Under the pieces are notes generated by a model. It saw only the letters and a list, made by a program, of their open reading frames with translations, was not told the DNA's origin and did not search any database. Positions 47,101-58,160 of a stretch of DNA of 64,000 nt are shown one piece after another (positions within the stretch are counted from its first letter, which is position 1; every line of letters starts with the position of its first letter). Source of the DNA: Bretschneidera sinensis. Its lineage: Eukaryota; Streptophyta; Magnoliopsida; Brassicales; Akaniaceae. The stretch spans positions 62,063,501 through 62,127,500 of the forward strand of contig CM043698.1 of assembly GCA_023935145.1 (NCBI GenBank). The letters run 5' to 3'. Position numbers and translations under genes: made by a program.

Positions 47101-48372
47101 CGAAAAAGATACTAGGCATCACCTATCTACTGTTACCTCACTGCCTTTATTCGACCACTATAATTTATACGGCTTGGGATAACGATCTGTCTTCAACTAC
47201 AATTTTCGAAAAACCTCTTTAGACACTACGTTCTCGCAACTACCACTGTCAATGATCATCTTGCAAACTTTATCTGCAACTGTGCAGGTCGTGTGGAAAA
47301 TATTGGTCCTCAACCAATCGTCCCCTGTATTGCCCTTGGGGGTTAGTAAACTCTTATGAACAACCAAGGTCTCATGGCCATCTCCATACAACACATCTCT
47401 ATCTTCATCATCGTCATACACATGCTCTCCAATCTCCTCAGTTTCATATACCATGTCGTCCTTAATTAGGAGATTTTTGCCCTTCTGACTAGCAGGCTTC
47501 CTGCACTCAGTCGATTTGTCCCTGTTCGCCACATCTGAAACATCTAATATTTAAGCTAGGGTTACCTTGGGGTGGCTGCTGGGCAGGAGGGAATTCTTGA
47601 GGGCGAACTGGCTGACTGCTTTGATCGCTGCTTCGGTTCATTGGCCTCCTGTTCTGCTATTTTTCCACCGCAAGTGCACGCTGGTATGCTTCAGAAGGGG
47701 CTGTTGTAATCCCCCCAAATACCTTGCCACCATCTGCTCTTTCGTCTCAGATAAATCATTTCGGGCTATCAATTGATAGAACTCCTCTGTGTAATCATCA
47801 ACTGATCTCGTGCCTTGCCTCAACGAATGAAGTTGCTAAAACAGGGTTTGAGTGTAGCCGAAAGGAAGGAAGTGACCCTTCATTTTCTTCTTCATCCTCT
47901 CCCAATCAGTGATCTTGGCCTTGCTCTGCTGGTCGTGTGAGCGCCTCAACTGCTCCCACCATGCAGATGTTCTGCCTTTGAGTTTGATGGCGACCAGTTT
48001 TACTTTGACACGATATGGGACTTCCTTATAGTTGAAAATACGCTCTACTTTATTCAACCAATTGATGAATCATTCGGTCTGTAACGTACCAAAAAACTCG
48101 GGCAGATCCACTCTGAATCCGAGGTCTCCATAATGATCCTCTCGACCACGGTGTTCCCTGAATCGACCAGGACTGTGATATGGGTTTTCGAAACTGGAAT
48201 CGGAATAGTGATCTTCCGTCTCACGATCACTGAAATTTCGCACCGCTAGACGCTGAGTTAACTTTGTGACTTGCCTCTGTAAATCCTCAATCTTCGCATC
48301 CTGAACGTTATGATCACGGTGTGGGGCTTTCTCGTTCGGAACCTGCCCGCGATGACCACGACCATCAGCCAT
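44040..48372 (-). pseudogene. gypsy gag-pol, many stops
   Basis: Gag starts at ATG 48372 and continues in pieces to about 47638, with a retrotransposon-gag core (RTSAWWEQLRR...ERMKKKMKGHFLP). Protease region 47532-47197 has IIDSGSCENVV. The RT stretch at 46321-46028 has [12 protein letters not shown] and FYDILIY where YxDD is expected, so a catalytic Asp is changed to Tyr. RNase H and connection follow ([19 protein letters not shown]). Integrase 45521-44859 has the HHCC finger region (HNEGHFGRDKTL...CYVRQ, last Cys lost), DFVLGLP and, after a stop, TSDCDTKF and TDGQTEVV of the DDE core. The C-terminal tail 44618-44040 has KLKERKIGPCEIL and HLRTSNIFNVNHL. Stops such as GVP-stop-SITSD fit CGA-to-TGA deamination. 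Confidence 0.92.
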
Positions 48373-48409
48373 GAAAACTGATGAAATCTCACCCCAAGAA
48401 GATGCTGAA

Positions 48410-48421
48410 GCTCTGATACCA
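48410..48421 (-). promoter_or_regulatory. Primer-binding site for initiator tRNA-Met
   Basis: On minus TGGTATCAGAGC, two bases inside the 5' LTR, complementary to the 3' end of plant initiator tRNA-Met. Confidence 0.92.
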
Positions 48422-48423
48422 AC

Positions 48424-48922
48424 TGACGCCGGGCAGAATAGCGATTATTATTTGACTAGTCGTAACAAATATTTCACAGGGAGAAACACAAGAAAAACCC
48501 TAAAAACATAGAGAAACAGCTCTGATGCTTTATTTAAAATTATGCAAATACCAATCATAATGTTTACTAAACCCTAAAACCTTATTTATAAGGTCAAGCT
48601 AAAGTAGAAAAATTAAATTAAGGCCGAATTTAAAGTAATTGCAAATAAAATAAAAAGTTTCCTAAAAACTGAAAACTACCAAATTGAGGGCCTAAACGTC
48701 ATTTTTTGGCTTAAAAATGACGACGCTTAGAGCAAACCTAAGTTTTTCCTGGAAGCCCGTTTTCAATCAGACTAGGGTCTCCGGGGCCCGATTTGAGCCA
48801 GTGGCCCTTTCTAGGTAGTCCACCTGTCAGTTTTGCACTGATCTGCCAACTCTAGGTACCTCAGTGCCAACAACGTGCTATCTGACAACTCTGCATCATC
48901 TGACTCGGATCCTCCTGCATCA
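48424..48922 (-). repeat. 5' LTR of the gypsy element
   Basis: 499 bp with TG...CA ends; pairs with 43652-44151. Confidence 0.93.
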
Positions 48923-49436
48923 CTCCCCCAGCAGCCACCAAAATCCCAACCACCTTTGCCTGGCTGTGTAGCCTCCTAATATCCACCTTTTCAAGCCTTT
49001 AAAAGAAAAGTCCATTAAGTTCTAAAATGGATAGCCACTTATCTAAGGCTTGTTATGCATGTTATTGCCTACATATTTGTACAAAGAATACACGAATGAA
49101 AAGTTAATTACCTAAAGAAGCAAGCCAAAAAAAATGTGATGGCAAATAGTATATTGTACATAGTAGATGTGAAAGTTGTTGTTGTATGTTTCATCCCAGT
49201 ACATATTCTGGTCAAGCAAGGGCCAGCACATTTGCATCATATGTGTGTGTGTGTGTCTATATATATATATACGGTAATAATTAAGATGATTAAATTGCTT
49301 CATTATGATGGATCACAATTAATTCTTACTCGAATAAGCTTTGCAACAATATCTTTGCAAAGATTGTGAAGGTCATCCTTGGCCTTGATTTCCTGTTTGA
49401 GTGCTAAAACAATTTCATTAGTTCTGTCAAATCTTT

Positions 49437-49655
49437 TTAGGATGTGTTTGGTGAACATGATGAAGAGAATATATTATAATTTTTTATCTTATGAGTATAT
49501 TTGGTTGATAAGATGAGAGGGAGGACGTGATGTCTCATCTTATCAAGATAAAATCATTTTCAGGTAAGATGAGACATCTTGTCCTCTTACTTGTCTATCT
49601 CGATCATCCTATCCTCCCTCTCACTTTGTCCACCAAATATACCCCTAGCCATAAA
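49437..49655. mobile_element. Foldback MITE in WAT1 intron 1
   Basis: Arms near 49493-49526 (TATATTTGGTTGATAAGATG, then AGAGGGAGGA) and 49608-49645 are inverted repeats. The outer sequence GGATGTGTTTGGTG resembles the opposite end. No coding sequence. Confidence 0.65.
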
Positions 49656-49972
49656 AGATAATATCACCTTAAAAGAACTCTGCTTGTTTGGCTAAGGGAA
49701 ATGTTAAAATTTACATGCACAATAACTCAGAGAAATTTAAGTACAATTCTTTGAAGGAGAGAGAGAGAGAGAAGGAAAGACCTTTCCAACACAATGGCAA
49801 AAGGAGCAAAGATAGTAGTGGCAACAACTAGCCTGTAAGCCACCAATACATTTGGGCTCATTCCCTGATTCAAAACAAATTTTGCAACTATTGACATCAA
49901 TCCATAGCTGAATTGCATGAAAATCAATGCTAGAAATGGATTTGATTTATTGAACCTACTCGAGAACTCCAT

Positions 49973-50134
49973 GGACACCCTCTCTCTCTCTCTCTTAGAG
50001 ATGCGATTTGAGAAGAACTAATGAGAAATTAATGCAATAGGAAGTATTTATGTAAAGTATTTTTTCTTTATCTTTTATCTTTCCCTTCTTTTTCATGTAT
50101 AAAAGTTACCTAAATTCTGCTCCTTTTAAGGAAT
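49973..50134. other. Upstream flank of the WAT1 pseudogene
   Basis: CT microsatellite at 49981-49994 directly before the ATG (read on minus as GA repeats in the leader). No clear TATA box was assigned. The Athila-like relic begins just beyond. Confidence 0.4.
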
Positions 50135-50209
50135 TCAATACATGAACAAGTAACCATTCCTCACATAGAGCAAAACCCAACTTAGAATTAAAACATCAAA
50201 ACCAGCTGT

Positions 50210-51883
50210 CTTTACTTGCCTTAGGTTCTCTAGGATTTCATTATTTAGCTCCAAAATTTTCTTGTTTGATTTTAAGGCTTGAGGGAATGGTGCCTTAATA
50301 GTGCTTTTGGTAACTTCAGGGTCTTTGGGCTGTTCGGTGTCACTATTGCTTTGACCCTTCTCCACATCCTCTGGTTTGTTTGTTGTAGGGATGTGGATGT
50401 GGAGTGTCTTACCACTTCTTGTCACAATGGCGTTTACATTTTCTAGATTTTTTTGTGCCATGTGTTGACCATGGGGTGTGGACTGAGCTTGGGAAGGGAA
50501 TTTCCCTCGTTTAGTCACACTCAAGGAGCCCATTAACTTGGACACTTGGCTCCTTATTTCTTTGTTTTCTTCTACAACCTGTGTGATTAATGCTTCACAC
50601 GTTTGGTTTGTTTTGCCTTGTGCCTCTATAAAAGTATGTAAAGTGTCTTCTAAAGAACTCCTAGAGGACGAGGGTGCATGATATGGTGTAGGGTGTGATC
50701 TAGAGGGTTATGCAAGCTGCTGGTTTTCAGATTTCTAGCTGAAGTTGAGGTGATTTCGCCACCCTGGATTGTAAGTGTTAGAGAAAGGTTCATAAGGCTT
50801 CTTGTACATGCCCAAGGCATTACATTGTTCCTCATACATCCCTTTCACATCAACAAATGTAGGGCACTCTTGAGTGGGATGATCTACCCCACCACACACA
50901 AAACATGGTTCCAAAGGTTCGGCTTGATTAACCATGTGTATTGGCTTTTTAGTTTTTAAGGCCTCTAACTCCCTAGTAAGCATTTCGACTTTAGATTTTT
51001 GGTTGTCTTCCTCCCTAAGATGGCATATTCCAGCACCACTAGGGTTTCCTATAGGTCGTGACCTATTTGTGCTTTCAGTAGCACTAGGTCCAATCCAAGT
51101 ATGAGCTTTTTCAGCAAGCTCATTGAGGTACTTTATAGCCTCATCGAGGTCTTTTTGCAGAAACTCACCATTACATATCATCTCTACGAATTGGCGCTCT
51201 CTATAGGTAAGTCCTTCATAAAAGTAGCTCACTAAGCACCAACTCTCATACCCATGGTGTGGACACATACTTAACAACTCCTTAAATTTCTCCCAAGACT
51301 GATATAAAGTCTCATTTTCCTTTTGTGCAAAGGTGGAGATTTATCTTTTTAGAGCATTGGTCTTATGTTGAGGGAAGTATTTGTTAAAGAAGACCTGAGT
51401 CATCTCATTCCATGTCCCAATAGATCTTTGTCTCAGCGAGTATAATCAACTCTTAGCTTTATCCTTCAAAGAGAAAGGAAAAAACTTGAGTCTCACGATA
51501 TCATCAGTTGCATCTTGATTATGAAAAGTCGCAACTACTTCCTCAAACTCCCTAATGTGTACATATGGGTTTTCGTTTTCCAAGCCATGGAATGTAGGGA
51601 GTAATTGAATCATCTCTGTTTTAAAGTCATGATGGTGAGTGTTGGCTGGAAACATAATGCATAATGGTGTGGCTATTCGACTAGGATGTAAATAATCTTT
51701 AAGTGTCCTAGCAACATTTTCATTGGGGTTCTCAGCCATGTTAACAAAGTTTTCTAGTTTCTCGGTTGGGTGTACACTAGGGTTTGATCTAGGTGAGGTT
51801 TCACTAACGGACGTGGAAGGGAAGGGTATCTCTATTTCAGGTCCCTTAATGAACCTACCTTCCGAATCTCTTGGTCTAAGCAT
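50210..51883 (-). pseudogene. Athila-type gag, broken
   Basis: Pieces on minus: 51883-51446 with the family block (ARTLKDYLHPSRIATP, IQLLPTFHGLENENPYVHIREFEEV); 51277-50735 with CPHHGYESWCLVSYFYEGL, an NGEFL...AIKYLNELAE block and the knuckle CFVCGGVDHPTQEC; 50545-50210 with NVNAIVTRSGKTL and a final LELNNEILENLRQV. A stop near 51445, a shift before 51277 and one near 50712 separate them. Gag is the particle protein. After LRQV the family would continue into protease, but sequence here diverges. Confidence 0.88.
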
Positions 51884-52007
51884 ACACCAACTGAGTTAAA
51901 AAGGAAGAAATAAAACAGAACAAATAAAAGAAATCAGAAAACTTAAAGAAAAGAACGATAGTACTGTCTTGTCTTCGAGTTGACAATCTTCATTGAATGT
52001 AAGCACG

Positions 52008-52030
52008 TCTCCCCGACAATGGCACCAAAA
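52008..52030 (-). promoter_or_regulatory. Primer-binding site of the Athila-like element
   Basis: On minus, TTTTGGTGCCATTGTCGGGG, three bases after the LTR end. This is close to the TGGCGCCGTTGCCGGGG site common in Athila/Tat-type elements (tRNA-Asp type), with small changes. Confidence 0.75.
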
Positions 52031-52033
52031 TTT

Positions 52034-53002
52034 GATTACTCCCAAAGAGTAATGTGGTAGTTGTAGTACGGCTTTGGGGTGTCGATTCCACAAGGAAACA
52101 AGTTAACTACAAGAGAAGATGTAAACTTAAACACGAACGATAAAATCGAGTGAGAAGATATAAAGTTTTAATAATGAAGTAATTGAGAGCATATATGTAA
52201 TAAATTGAGAATAATAATAGAGTAACAACAAGGTTCCAGGAGTCCTCCTTAGGCTTGTTGCTTTATTCCAATCTTAATTCAGTTGTTCTTATCTCGATTG
52301 CAAGTTTCACATCCCAAACAAGCAATCGGTGGATATTCAATTAAAGGTCATATACAAACCCTAATGTAATCGATATGACTTATTCTTCTTTATCAGTTAA
52401 ACACACATGACCTAAACTATAGAGTTATCAAGAAACGACAATATATCTTTAACGACAATATTGCAGTAATGGACAACCCTAAAGAATAAGTCTACCAGAC
52501 TTAAATCATATCCAAACAAACTTTGACATGAGAAAAGCATAACTAAACTTATATCAATGAGAAAGATACAATCATCAGATTTGAAAGGAAATCTTCTAAT
52601 TAGATTGAACAATAAGTCATAACAATGTTTGACAATAAATCACGATTACAACTGAACTAATAAAGGAATTAAAGAACAACTACAACTGACAATAAACACC
52701 AGTGTTACTGACTTGAACACCTTAGCCAGTTAGCCCTTAGGTGATCTTTGCATTGTATTTGAAGTGTTAATGTAGTCTCTTGCAACAAATGGATAGTTGT
52801 ACTTCTATTAGTGATATCTTTCCTTTTGAACTCACCTGACTATTTGGTAATTTAATGAAGACTGGACAAAGGTACAGAGAATAGTGTTTAATTAATTAGA
52901 AGTCTGTAAATACAATGTTACTTAACAACCAAAGCAAACAAACAAAAATTGCTCAACTCCAGAAAGCAAATAAGACAAACAAGCATTTGAAACTCCCAAC
53001 AG
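52034..53002 (-). repeat. 5' LTR of the Athila-like element
   Basis: The inner end is clear (AGTAATCA on minus before the primer site). The outer end is placed tentatively at TGTTGGGAGTTTC (53002 downward on minus). No partner LTR is present for comparison, so the outer boundary is uncertain. Confidence 0.55.
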
Positions 53003-53780
53003 AGTTAATTACATTGACTTGCTTGTGGCGTAGAAGATCAGTTATACATTAGGATTTGAATTCATTACTTAAAAAAATATAAAAAGAGGATAAGTAGAAA
53101 AAATATTATATTTGGCAGTCAGATATCCAAATTCTCTATGCCATCAAATTGAGTGCGAAATATGCTGCCATCACCGTTGCATCCGCCCAAACGAAGGATT
53201 ACTCATTCTATTCTACTTTATGCGTTACAATTGATTTTTTTGGAATAATTTTGGTTTGATTTTTTTAATATTTTATTTATTTAAAATTATAAAAATAAAT
53301 TTTTTAAATATTTATGAAATTCATAAAACTATATTTATTAAATTTTAATTATTTTATCAATTTATAATTAAAAAATTATTTTTTAATTGAGCGAATAATT
53401 AATACATAGTGACACGTAAAGTAAAGTGAAAAGAGTAGTTATTAAGTATAAATTTACTAGGTGTGTAAATTAAGTACAAATTTAAGACGCATTAGTTTTA
53501 GATTGTTTGCTCTTGGAACAACATTTTTATTTATTTATTTATCTTTAAAGAAGCCTGATCACGGAGGGGTGTTTGGTTTCTACCTGTTTATTAAATAAAA
53601 AAGATAATAAAATACAAGTAGAGAGTGAGAGAAAAAGACCTTAATGTGTTTCGATTAAATGTAAATGAAAAAGAAGAGATACATTACGTGTATCTCTTTA
53701 TTACGTGTATTTTTTTATAAAATTTAAAATTTAATAAAAAAATACGTGTACCATTCTTTTACTTTTTCTCAATTCCTCTT
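53003..53780. other. AT-rich intergenic DNA
   Basis: No gene recognised. TTTATT and AT-rich runs only. Confidence 0.5.
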
Positions 53781-53879
53781 AATCAAAACACAAAATGAGT
53801 ATCAAAATGATTCCACAAAAGAGAAACGAAAAACAAATACGGTAGAGAGAAAATATATGTAGAGAAAATATATGTAAAC

Positions 53880-54066
53880 AATAAATTTGCCATCGATCCA
53901 CCAAGGAGGCATGCAATTCCTAAACCTATTACAATCATAGGAACAGGCGGCAGAGATGTTTGTGGATGAGACCCTAGAGAAGAAAATACAAGTGAACTAT
54001 CTTGTAAGTGAGCCAGCCACGCCAACAAATCAGCTGGGCGATTGGCTTCTTTGAAGGCATGCTACA
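53880..54066 (-). pseudogene. 3' relic of a LINE (RNase H tail)
   Basis: On minus a short open stretch reads HAFKEANRPADLLAWLAHLQ, matching the end of plant LINE RNase H domains (REANxVADxLAxLA), followed by a tail with SLPPVP. Only the last part of the element survives. Confidence 0.55.
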
Positions 54067-54211
54067 TGTAGTACATCCTGAATGTGGCAGCCTAAGACAA
54101 TTTTGAACAATTTATGAATTTTCAATGGGCGACCAGCATTTACTTAATGAACTCATCCTAAATTGAGCTGCTACTTGATTTTAACTTAAGGTGTAATCTT
54201 CTCTTGGAGCC

Positions 54212-55074
54212 CGATGAGGACACGGCTAACAAATAGGAGGTGGATCCTATTCAAGTTCTAATTGGTCCAATTACAAAGGCTCGAGCTAAAAAGTTCAAGG
54301 AAACTCTCAATGGGCTGATTCAACACATTTGGGTTAAGAATCATCTTTGGAGGCTCAAGGATGATGCTATACGTGATTCACAAGGATGAGTTTCCATAAT
54401 TCAAGCTTTGAAATAATCTAGCAACTCAAGATTGTGAATTAAAATTTTAGTTTCCCAAAATTAAAGACTTACTCGTTTTGGTTGGCTCATCAAGGAAAAT
54501 GGCTGGCTGCAATTTTTCTTATTATATTTTCTTAATTGTTTACTTATTAATTTAATTGTTGAATTGTAAGACTTGCATGCCAAGTTAGGTACTTTCCTTA
54601 TTTGGATTTTAGGTTACCAAAATTCAGTTTCCAGAATTCTAGTATGAAACCTATTCCTTAGTTTCCTTTTTCTAATTGGTTACGAATTCCTTTGTTTCCT
54701 TTTTCTTATTGGTTACCAATTCTCTTGTATTTAAATAGCTATTTGTTTTTTGGAATAAGACAATTCAGATTTGATTCATACTTTGTGAGAGAAAATTCTC
54801 TTTGGTTCTTTTAGAACTTTTGAACTTATTAGAGTCCTCGTGGCATTCATCTTCGACTTATCAATCAATCCTTCCATAATTGATTGTGGCATCTTCATTA
54901 TACCAATGTTCTTGCTTCAATATAAGCAATGGGTCACGGTCACAGTCTTCATTATACCAAGGTTCTTGCTTCAATATAAGCAACGGGTCGCGGTCTCACA
55001 TAAATCTGCTTCTAGACGATCTTGGAAGTCTTCTTGATTCATCAATTTTTTAGTTCTTAGCGTGAATCATATCA
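54212..55074 (+). repeat. 5' LTR of the deleted gypsy element
   Basis: Starts CGATGAGGACAC (TGATGAGGACAC in the other LTR) and ends ATCATATCA. An internal short repeat (ATACCA, then GTTCTTGCTTCAATATAAGCAA) occurs twice. Confidence 0.9.
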
Positions 55075-55076
55075 GT

Positions 55077-55089
55077 TGGTATCAGAGCC
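55077..55089 (+). promoter_or_regulatory. Primer-binding site for initiator tRNA-Met
   Basis: TGGTATCAGAGCC, two bases after the LTR, is a perfect match to the standard site. A second, mutated copy (TGGTATCAAACCC) lies at 55593-55605 in the duplicated leader. Confidence 0.92.
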
Positions 55090-55187
55090 TTCTAATTGTA
55101 GGTTTGCTTATCTTTTGTTTTGATTCATAAAAAAAAGGTGAAAAAAGGTGAAAAAAAGTGTGTGATATTTAGATTCAATACTTATTT

Positions 55188-55740
55188 GGATTTTAGGTTA
55201 CCAGAATTTAGTTACCAGAATTCTAGTATGAAACCTATTCCTTAGTTTCCTTTTTCTAATTGGTTATGAATTCCTTAGTTTCCTTTTTCTTATTGGTTAC
55301 CAATTCTCATGTATTTAAATAGCTATTGGCTTTTTGGAATAAGGCAATTCAGATTTGATTCATACTTTGTGAGAGAAAATTCTCTTTGGTTCTTTTAGAA
55401 CTTCTGAACTTATCGGAGTCTTCGTGGTGTTCATCTTCGACTTATCAATCAATCCTTCCATAATTGATTATACCAAGGTTCTTGCTTCAATATAAGCAAC
55501 GGGTCGCGGTCTCACATAAATCTGCTTCTAGACGATCTTGGAAGTCTTCTTGATCCATCAATTTCTTAGTTCTTGGCGTGGATCATATCAGTTGGTATCA
55601 AACCCTTCTAGTTATAGGTTTGCTTATCTTTTGTTTTGATTCATAAAAAAAAAAGTGAAAAAAACGAAATTAAAAAAAAGAACGAATTTCCAGTTTTGAA
55701 AAAAAAAGTGAAAAAAAAAGTGTGTGATATTTAGATTCAA
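55188..55740 (+). repeat. Tandem duplication of LTR 3' part, primer site and leader
   Basis: Repeats 54604-55187 (offset 584 bp). The second copy contains the last 400 bp of LTR sequence, the altered primer site and the leader with GTTTGCTTATCTTTTG and TGTGTGATATTTAGATTCAAT, but lacks one of the internal short repeats. Confidence 0.9.
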
Positions 55741-56060
55741 TCCTTTCAATTCTTGTTTCAATTTCTTATCTTTGTCTCCTTGTATTCTAGCCTTTAAATC
55801 CGAATTTCTTTATGAGTTATTGGTGAATTGTTGCTAGAAACTTTGATACTTGTTCGGTTAGTTTGATAAGAACCTATAGAGGATTATTACGAGTGGAAAA
55901 AGGAAAGAGTGGTGAGCATATAAGAGGGTAAAAGCCAATCTGATTTTGTGTAAAAAAACACGAGTGAAATTGAGTGACTCATTCTTTGAGTGAAACACAT
56001 GAGGGAGTGTGTGAGGTCCTTTTGTTCTTTTTTTTTTTAAACTTTGTTTTTGTAGCAAAC

Positions 56061-57144
56061 ATGTCAGACAACAAGAACAAAAATAATTTCGGAGATACGT
56101 CGAGAGAGGTTGATCCGAAGTTGCTCATGGTGGCTTTAATGGGTGAGATGAGAAGAGTATTAAGAACAGAGATAGAACAGGTTTATGAGTTGATAGATCA
56201 GGTAGAAAATACACGTGTGGGGTAGCAATAAAACGCTCCTAATGTGCGTAGGAGGGAGAGAGTTCAACCAGAGAATTGAAGATGAAGAGTATTATGGGAA
56301 TGGATTTGAGGAAGAAGATGATCAAGAATCGGTTGTTAGCCATAGGAGATTTGGTAGTCGAGGTAGAGAAGCTAGGAATCGGGAAGATAATAACTTGGGT
56401 AGTATTAAGATGAAGATTCCATCGTTTCAAGGCAAAAACGAACCTGAAGCTTACCTTGAGTGGGAGAAGAAGATAGAATTAGTATTTGATTATCATAATT
56501 ATTCCGAGCTTAAAAAGGTTAAACTTGTGGCCACTGAATTTTTTTACTATGCAATTGTTTGGTGGGATCAACTAGTGTTAAACAAGAAGAGAAATAGAGA
56601 GCGTCCAATAGAGACTTGGGAGGAGATGAAAACCGTGATGAGGAAACGGTTTGTTCCAAGCCATTACTACCGTGAGTTGTACCAAAAATTGTAGAGTCTT
56701 ACACAAGGTAGTTGGAGTGTGGAGGATTATTATAAGGAGATGGAAGTAGCTATGATCCGAGCAAATTTAAAGGAGGACCGAGAGGCTACTATGGCTAGGT
56801 TCTTGGCTGGTTTGAATCGAGAAATTGCTAATTCGGTGGAGTTGCATCATTATGTGGAGTTGCAAGATATGGTGCACATGGCTGTCAAAATTGAGAACCA
56901 ACTCAAGAGGAGGGGCAACAATACACGACAAAACCCTAACTTGGGTTCATCTTGGAGGCCGAATTTTGTGAAGAAAGAGGAGGAGCAAGCCAATGCCGAG
57001 CCCAAAACCGAGAAAAAGTAAGAAAGTACCAGCCATGGAAATCAAGGTAAAATTGATTCTTCCACCACTAGAAATCATGATATTAAGTGCTTTAAATGCC
57101 AAGGCAGAGGTCACATAGCAAGCCAATGTCCGAACAAAAGAGTT
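56061..57144 (+). pseudogene. gypsy gag with zinc knuckle, broken
   Basis: ATG 56061 opens MSDNKNKNNFGD. A frameshift near 56220 leads into 56215-56694, which has the gag core (MKIPSFQGKNEPEAYLEWEK, WWDQL, MRKRFVPSHYYRELYQKL). A TAG at 56692-56694 and a TAA at 57019-57021 interrupt one continuing frame. The second segment has LKEDREATMARFLAGL. A CCHC knuckle CFKCQGRGHIASQC lies at about 57090-57131. Apart from the frameshift this is an ordinary gag. Confidence 0.9.
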
Positions 57145-58149
57145 ATGGTATTGCGAGATAATGGTGAAATTGAAACCGAGGGCGAAGAAGATGCCGAATC
57201 TATGCCACCATTGGAGGATGCGAGTGATGAGGAATACACTGCCCACGGAGAATTGTTGGTTGCAAGGAGAGCTCTAAGTATGCAAATTAAAGAAGATGAC
57301 GAAGTGCAGCGAGAAAACATCTTTCATACTAGATGTCACATGCAAAGCAAGGTATGTAGTGTGATAATTGATGGAGGTAGTTGTACTAACGTTGCTAGCA
57401 CTACAGTGGTTGAGAAATTAGGGCTGCCAACAATTAAACATCCTCGGCCTTACAAGTTGCAATGGCTCAATGATAATGGTGAAGTGAGGGTGAACAAACA
57501 GGTGTTAGTCTCATTTCAGATTAAAAAATATGAAGATGAAATTTTGTGTGATGTAGTTTCGATGCAAGCTGGACACTTGTTACTAGGCCGACCATGGCAA
57601 TTCGATCGGCATGTTATGCATGATGGCTTCACAAACAAATATTCGTTTGTAAGCAATCAAAGGACAATCACTCTAGTTCATTTGACACCAAAGCAGGTTT
57701 ATGAAGATCAAGTGAGGTTACAAAAAGAGAGTAAGCAAACGAAAGAGAGTGAGAAAAAGAGAACGAATAAAAATCAGAAAGAGAAAATGAGAGAGGCCGA
57801 AAAAATTGAGAGAGAAAATAAGAGAGTTGATTCGGCCATTGAGAGAAAAACAAATTTCTATGCAAGAACGAGTGAAATAAAAAGAGCGATGGTTTTAAAT
57901 CAGCCAATGATGCTGATTTTTCAACCTGAAGATTGGGTTTGGTTACACATGAGGAAAGAAAGATTTTTGGAACAAAGGCGTTCAAAGTTACTTCCTAAAG
58001 GAGATGGGCCTTTTCAAGTCCTTGAGCACATCAATGACAATATATACAAATTAGATTTGCCAGGTGAGTACAATGTTAGTGCCACTTTCAACGTTTCTGA
58101 TTTAAGACCTTTTGATGTATGTGATGATTTGAAGACAAATCCTTTTTAA
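57145..58149 (+). CDS. Protease-integrase-tail fusion ORF left by internal deletion
   Basis: Open for 334 residues in the same frame as the zinc knuckle. Residues about 1-45 are acidic. Residues 65-95 carry the retropepsin-like block VCSVIIDGGSCTNV (D-G-G instead of the usual D-S/T-G), followed by LLLGRPWQFDRHV of the protease end. Residues about 190-235 are a charged K/E-rich helix. Residues 250-330 are the integrase C-terminal tail: WVWLHMRKERFLEQRRSKLL, GPFQVLEHINDN, YNVSATFNVSDLRPFD. RT, RNase H and the integrase DDE core are missing, so a deletion of about 3 kb joined the parts in frame. It ends just before the polypurine tract. Whether it is translated is unknown. Confidence 0.85.
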   Translation: MVLRDNGEIETEGEEDAESMPPLEDASDEEYTAHGELLVARRALSMQIKEDDEVQRENIFHTRCHMQSKVCSVIIDGGSCTNVASTTVVEKLGLPTIKHPRPYKLQWLNDNGEVRVNKQVLVSFQIKKYEDEILCDVVSMQAGHLLLGRPWQFDRHVMHDGFTNKYSFVSNQRTITLVHLTPKQVYEDQVRLQKESKQTKESEKKRTNKNQKEKMREAEKIERENKRVDSAIERKTNFYARTSEIKRAMVLNQPMMLIFQPEDWVWLHMRKERFLEQRRSKLLPKGDGPFQVLEHINDNIYKLDLPGEYNVSATFNVSDLRPFDVCDDLKTNPF

Positions 58150-58160
58150 GAGGAGGGGAA
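58148..58160 (+). other. Polypurine tract
   Basis: AAGAGGAGGGGAA directly before the 3' LTR; primes plus-strand synthesis in LTR elements. Confidence 0.85.

Larger units (their letters stand above)
43652..48922 (-). mobile_element. Ty3/gypsy LTR retrotransposon inserted in WAT1 exon 4
   Basis: 5,271 bp with LTRs of 500 and 499 bp starting TGACGCCGGGCAG and ending CCTGCATCA. The 5-bp target duplication CTCCC lies at 43647-43651 and 48923-48927. The primer-binding site is complementary to initiator tRNA-Met. The internal region on minus has gag, protease, RT, RNase H and integrase in gypsy order. By eye the LTRs differ at roughly 35 of 500 positions, so the insertion is not recent. Confidence 0.95.
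41851..49972 (-). pseudogene. WAT1-related (nodulin MtN21/EamA-type) transporter, inactivated
   Basis: All seven exons of this plant multi-span membrane transporter family can be traced on minus: 1, 49972-49782 (63 codons, FLALIFMQFSYGLMSIVAKF, ends VLE); 2, 49392-49330 (RPRMTFTIF); 3, 49223-49112 (LLDQNMYW, then out of frame); 4, 48996-48923 plus 43651-43477 (DIRRLHSQAKVVG...GAMLMTLVKGPVLEFPW); 5, about 43035-42895 (LKSYPAELSLTALTCMMG, AIWSIHLD); 6, 42590-42534 plus 42284-42192 (AGLAYYIIGWARK, GPVFVSAFNPL); 7, 42106-41851 (IIGGIVVVVSIYLVLWGKSKD, then an acidic tail). Damage: gypsy insertion in exon 4, 236-bp retroposed insert in exon 6, frameshift and TG instead of AG acceptor in exon 3, frameshift plus TAG in exon 6. 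The family exports auxin or other metabolites at tonoplast or plasma membrane. This copy cannot make a transporter. Confidence 0.9.
50135..53002 (-). mobile_element. Truncated Athila-like Ty3/gypsy element (LTR, PBS and gag only)
   Basis: On minus: an LTR (about 53002-52034), primer site, then gag down to about 50200, where the coding similarity stops abruptly. No protease, RT, integrase or second LTR follows. The truncated end lies about 160 bp from the WAT1 start codon. Confidence 0.82.
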
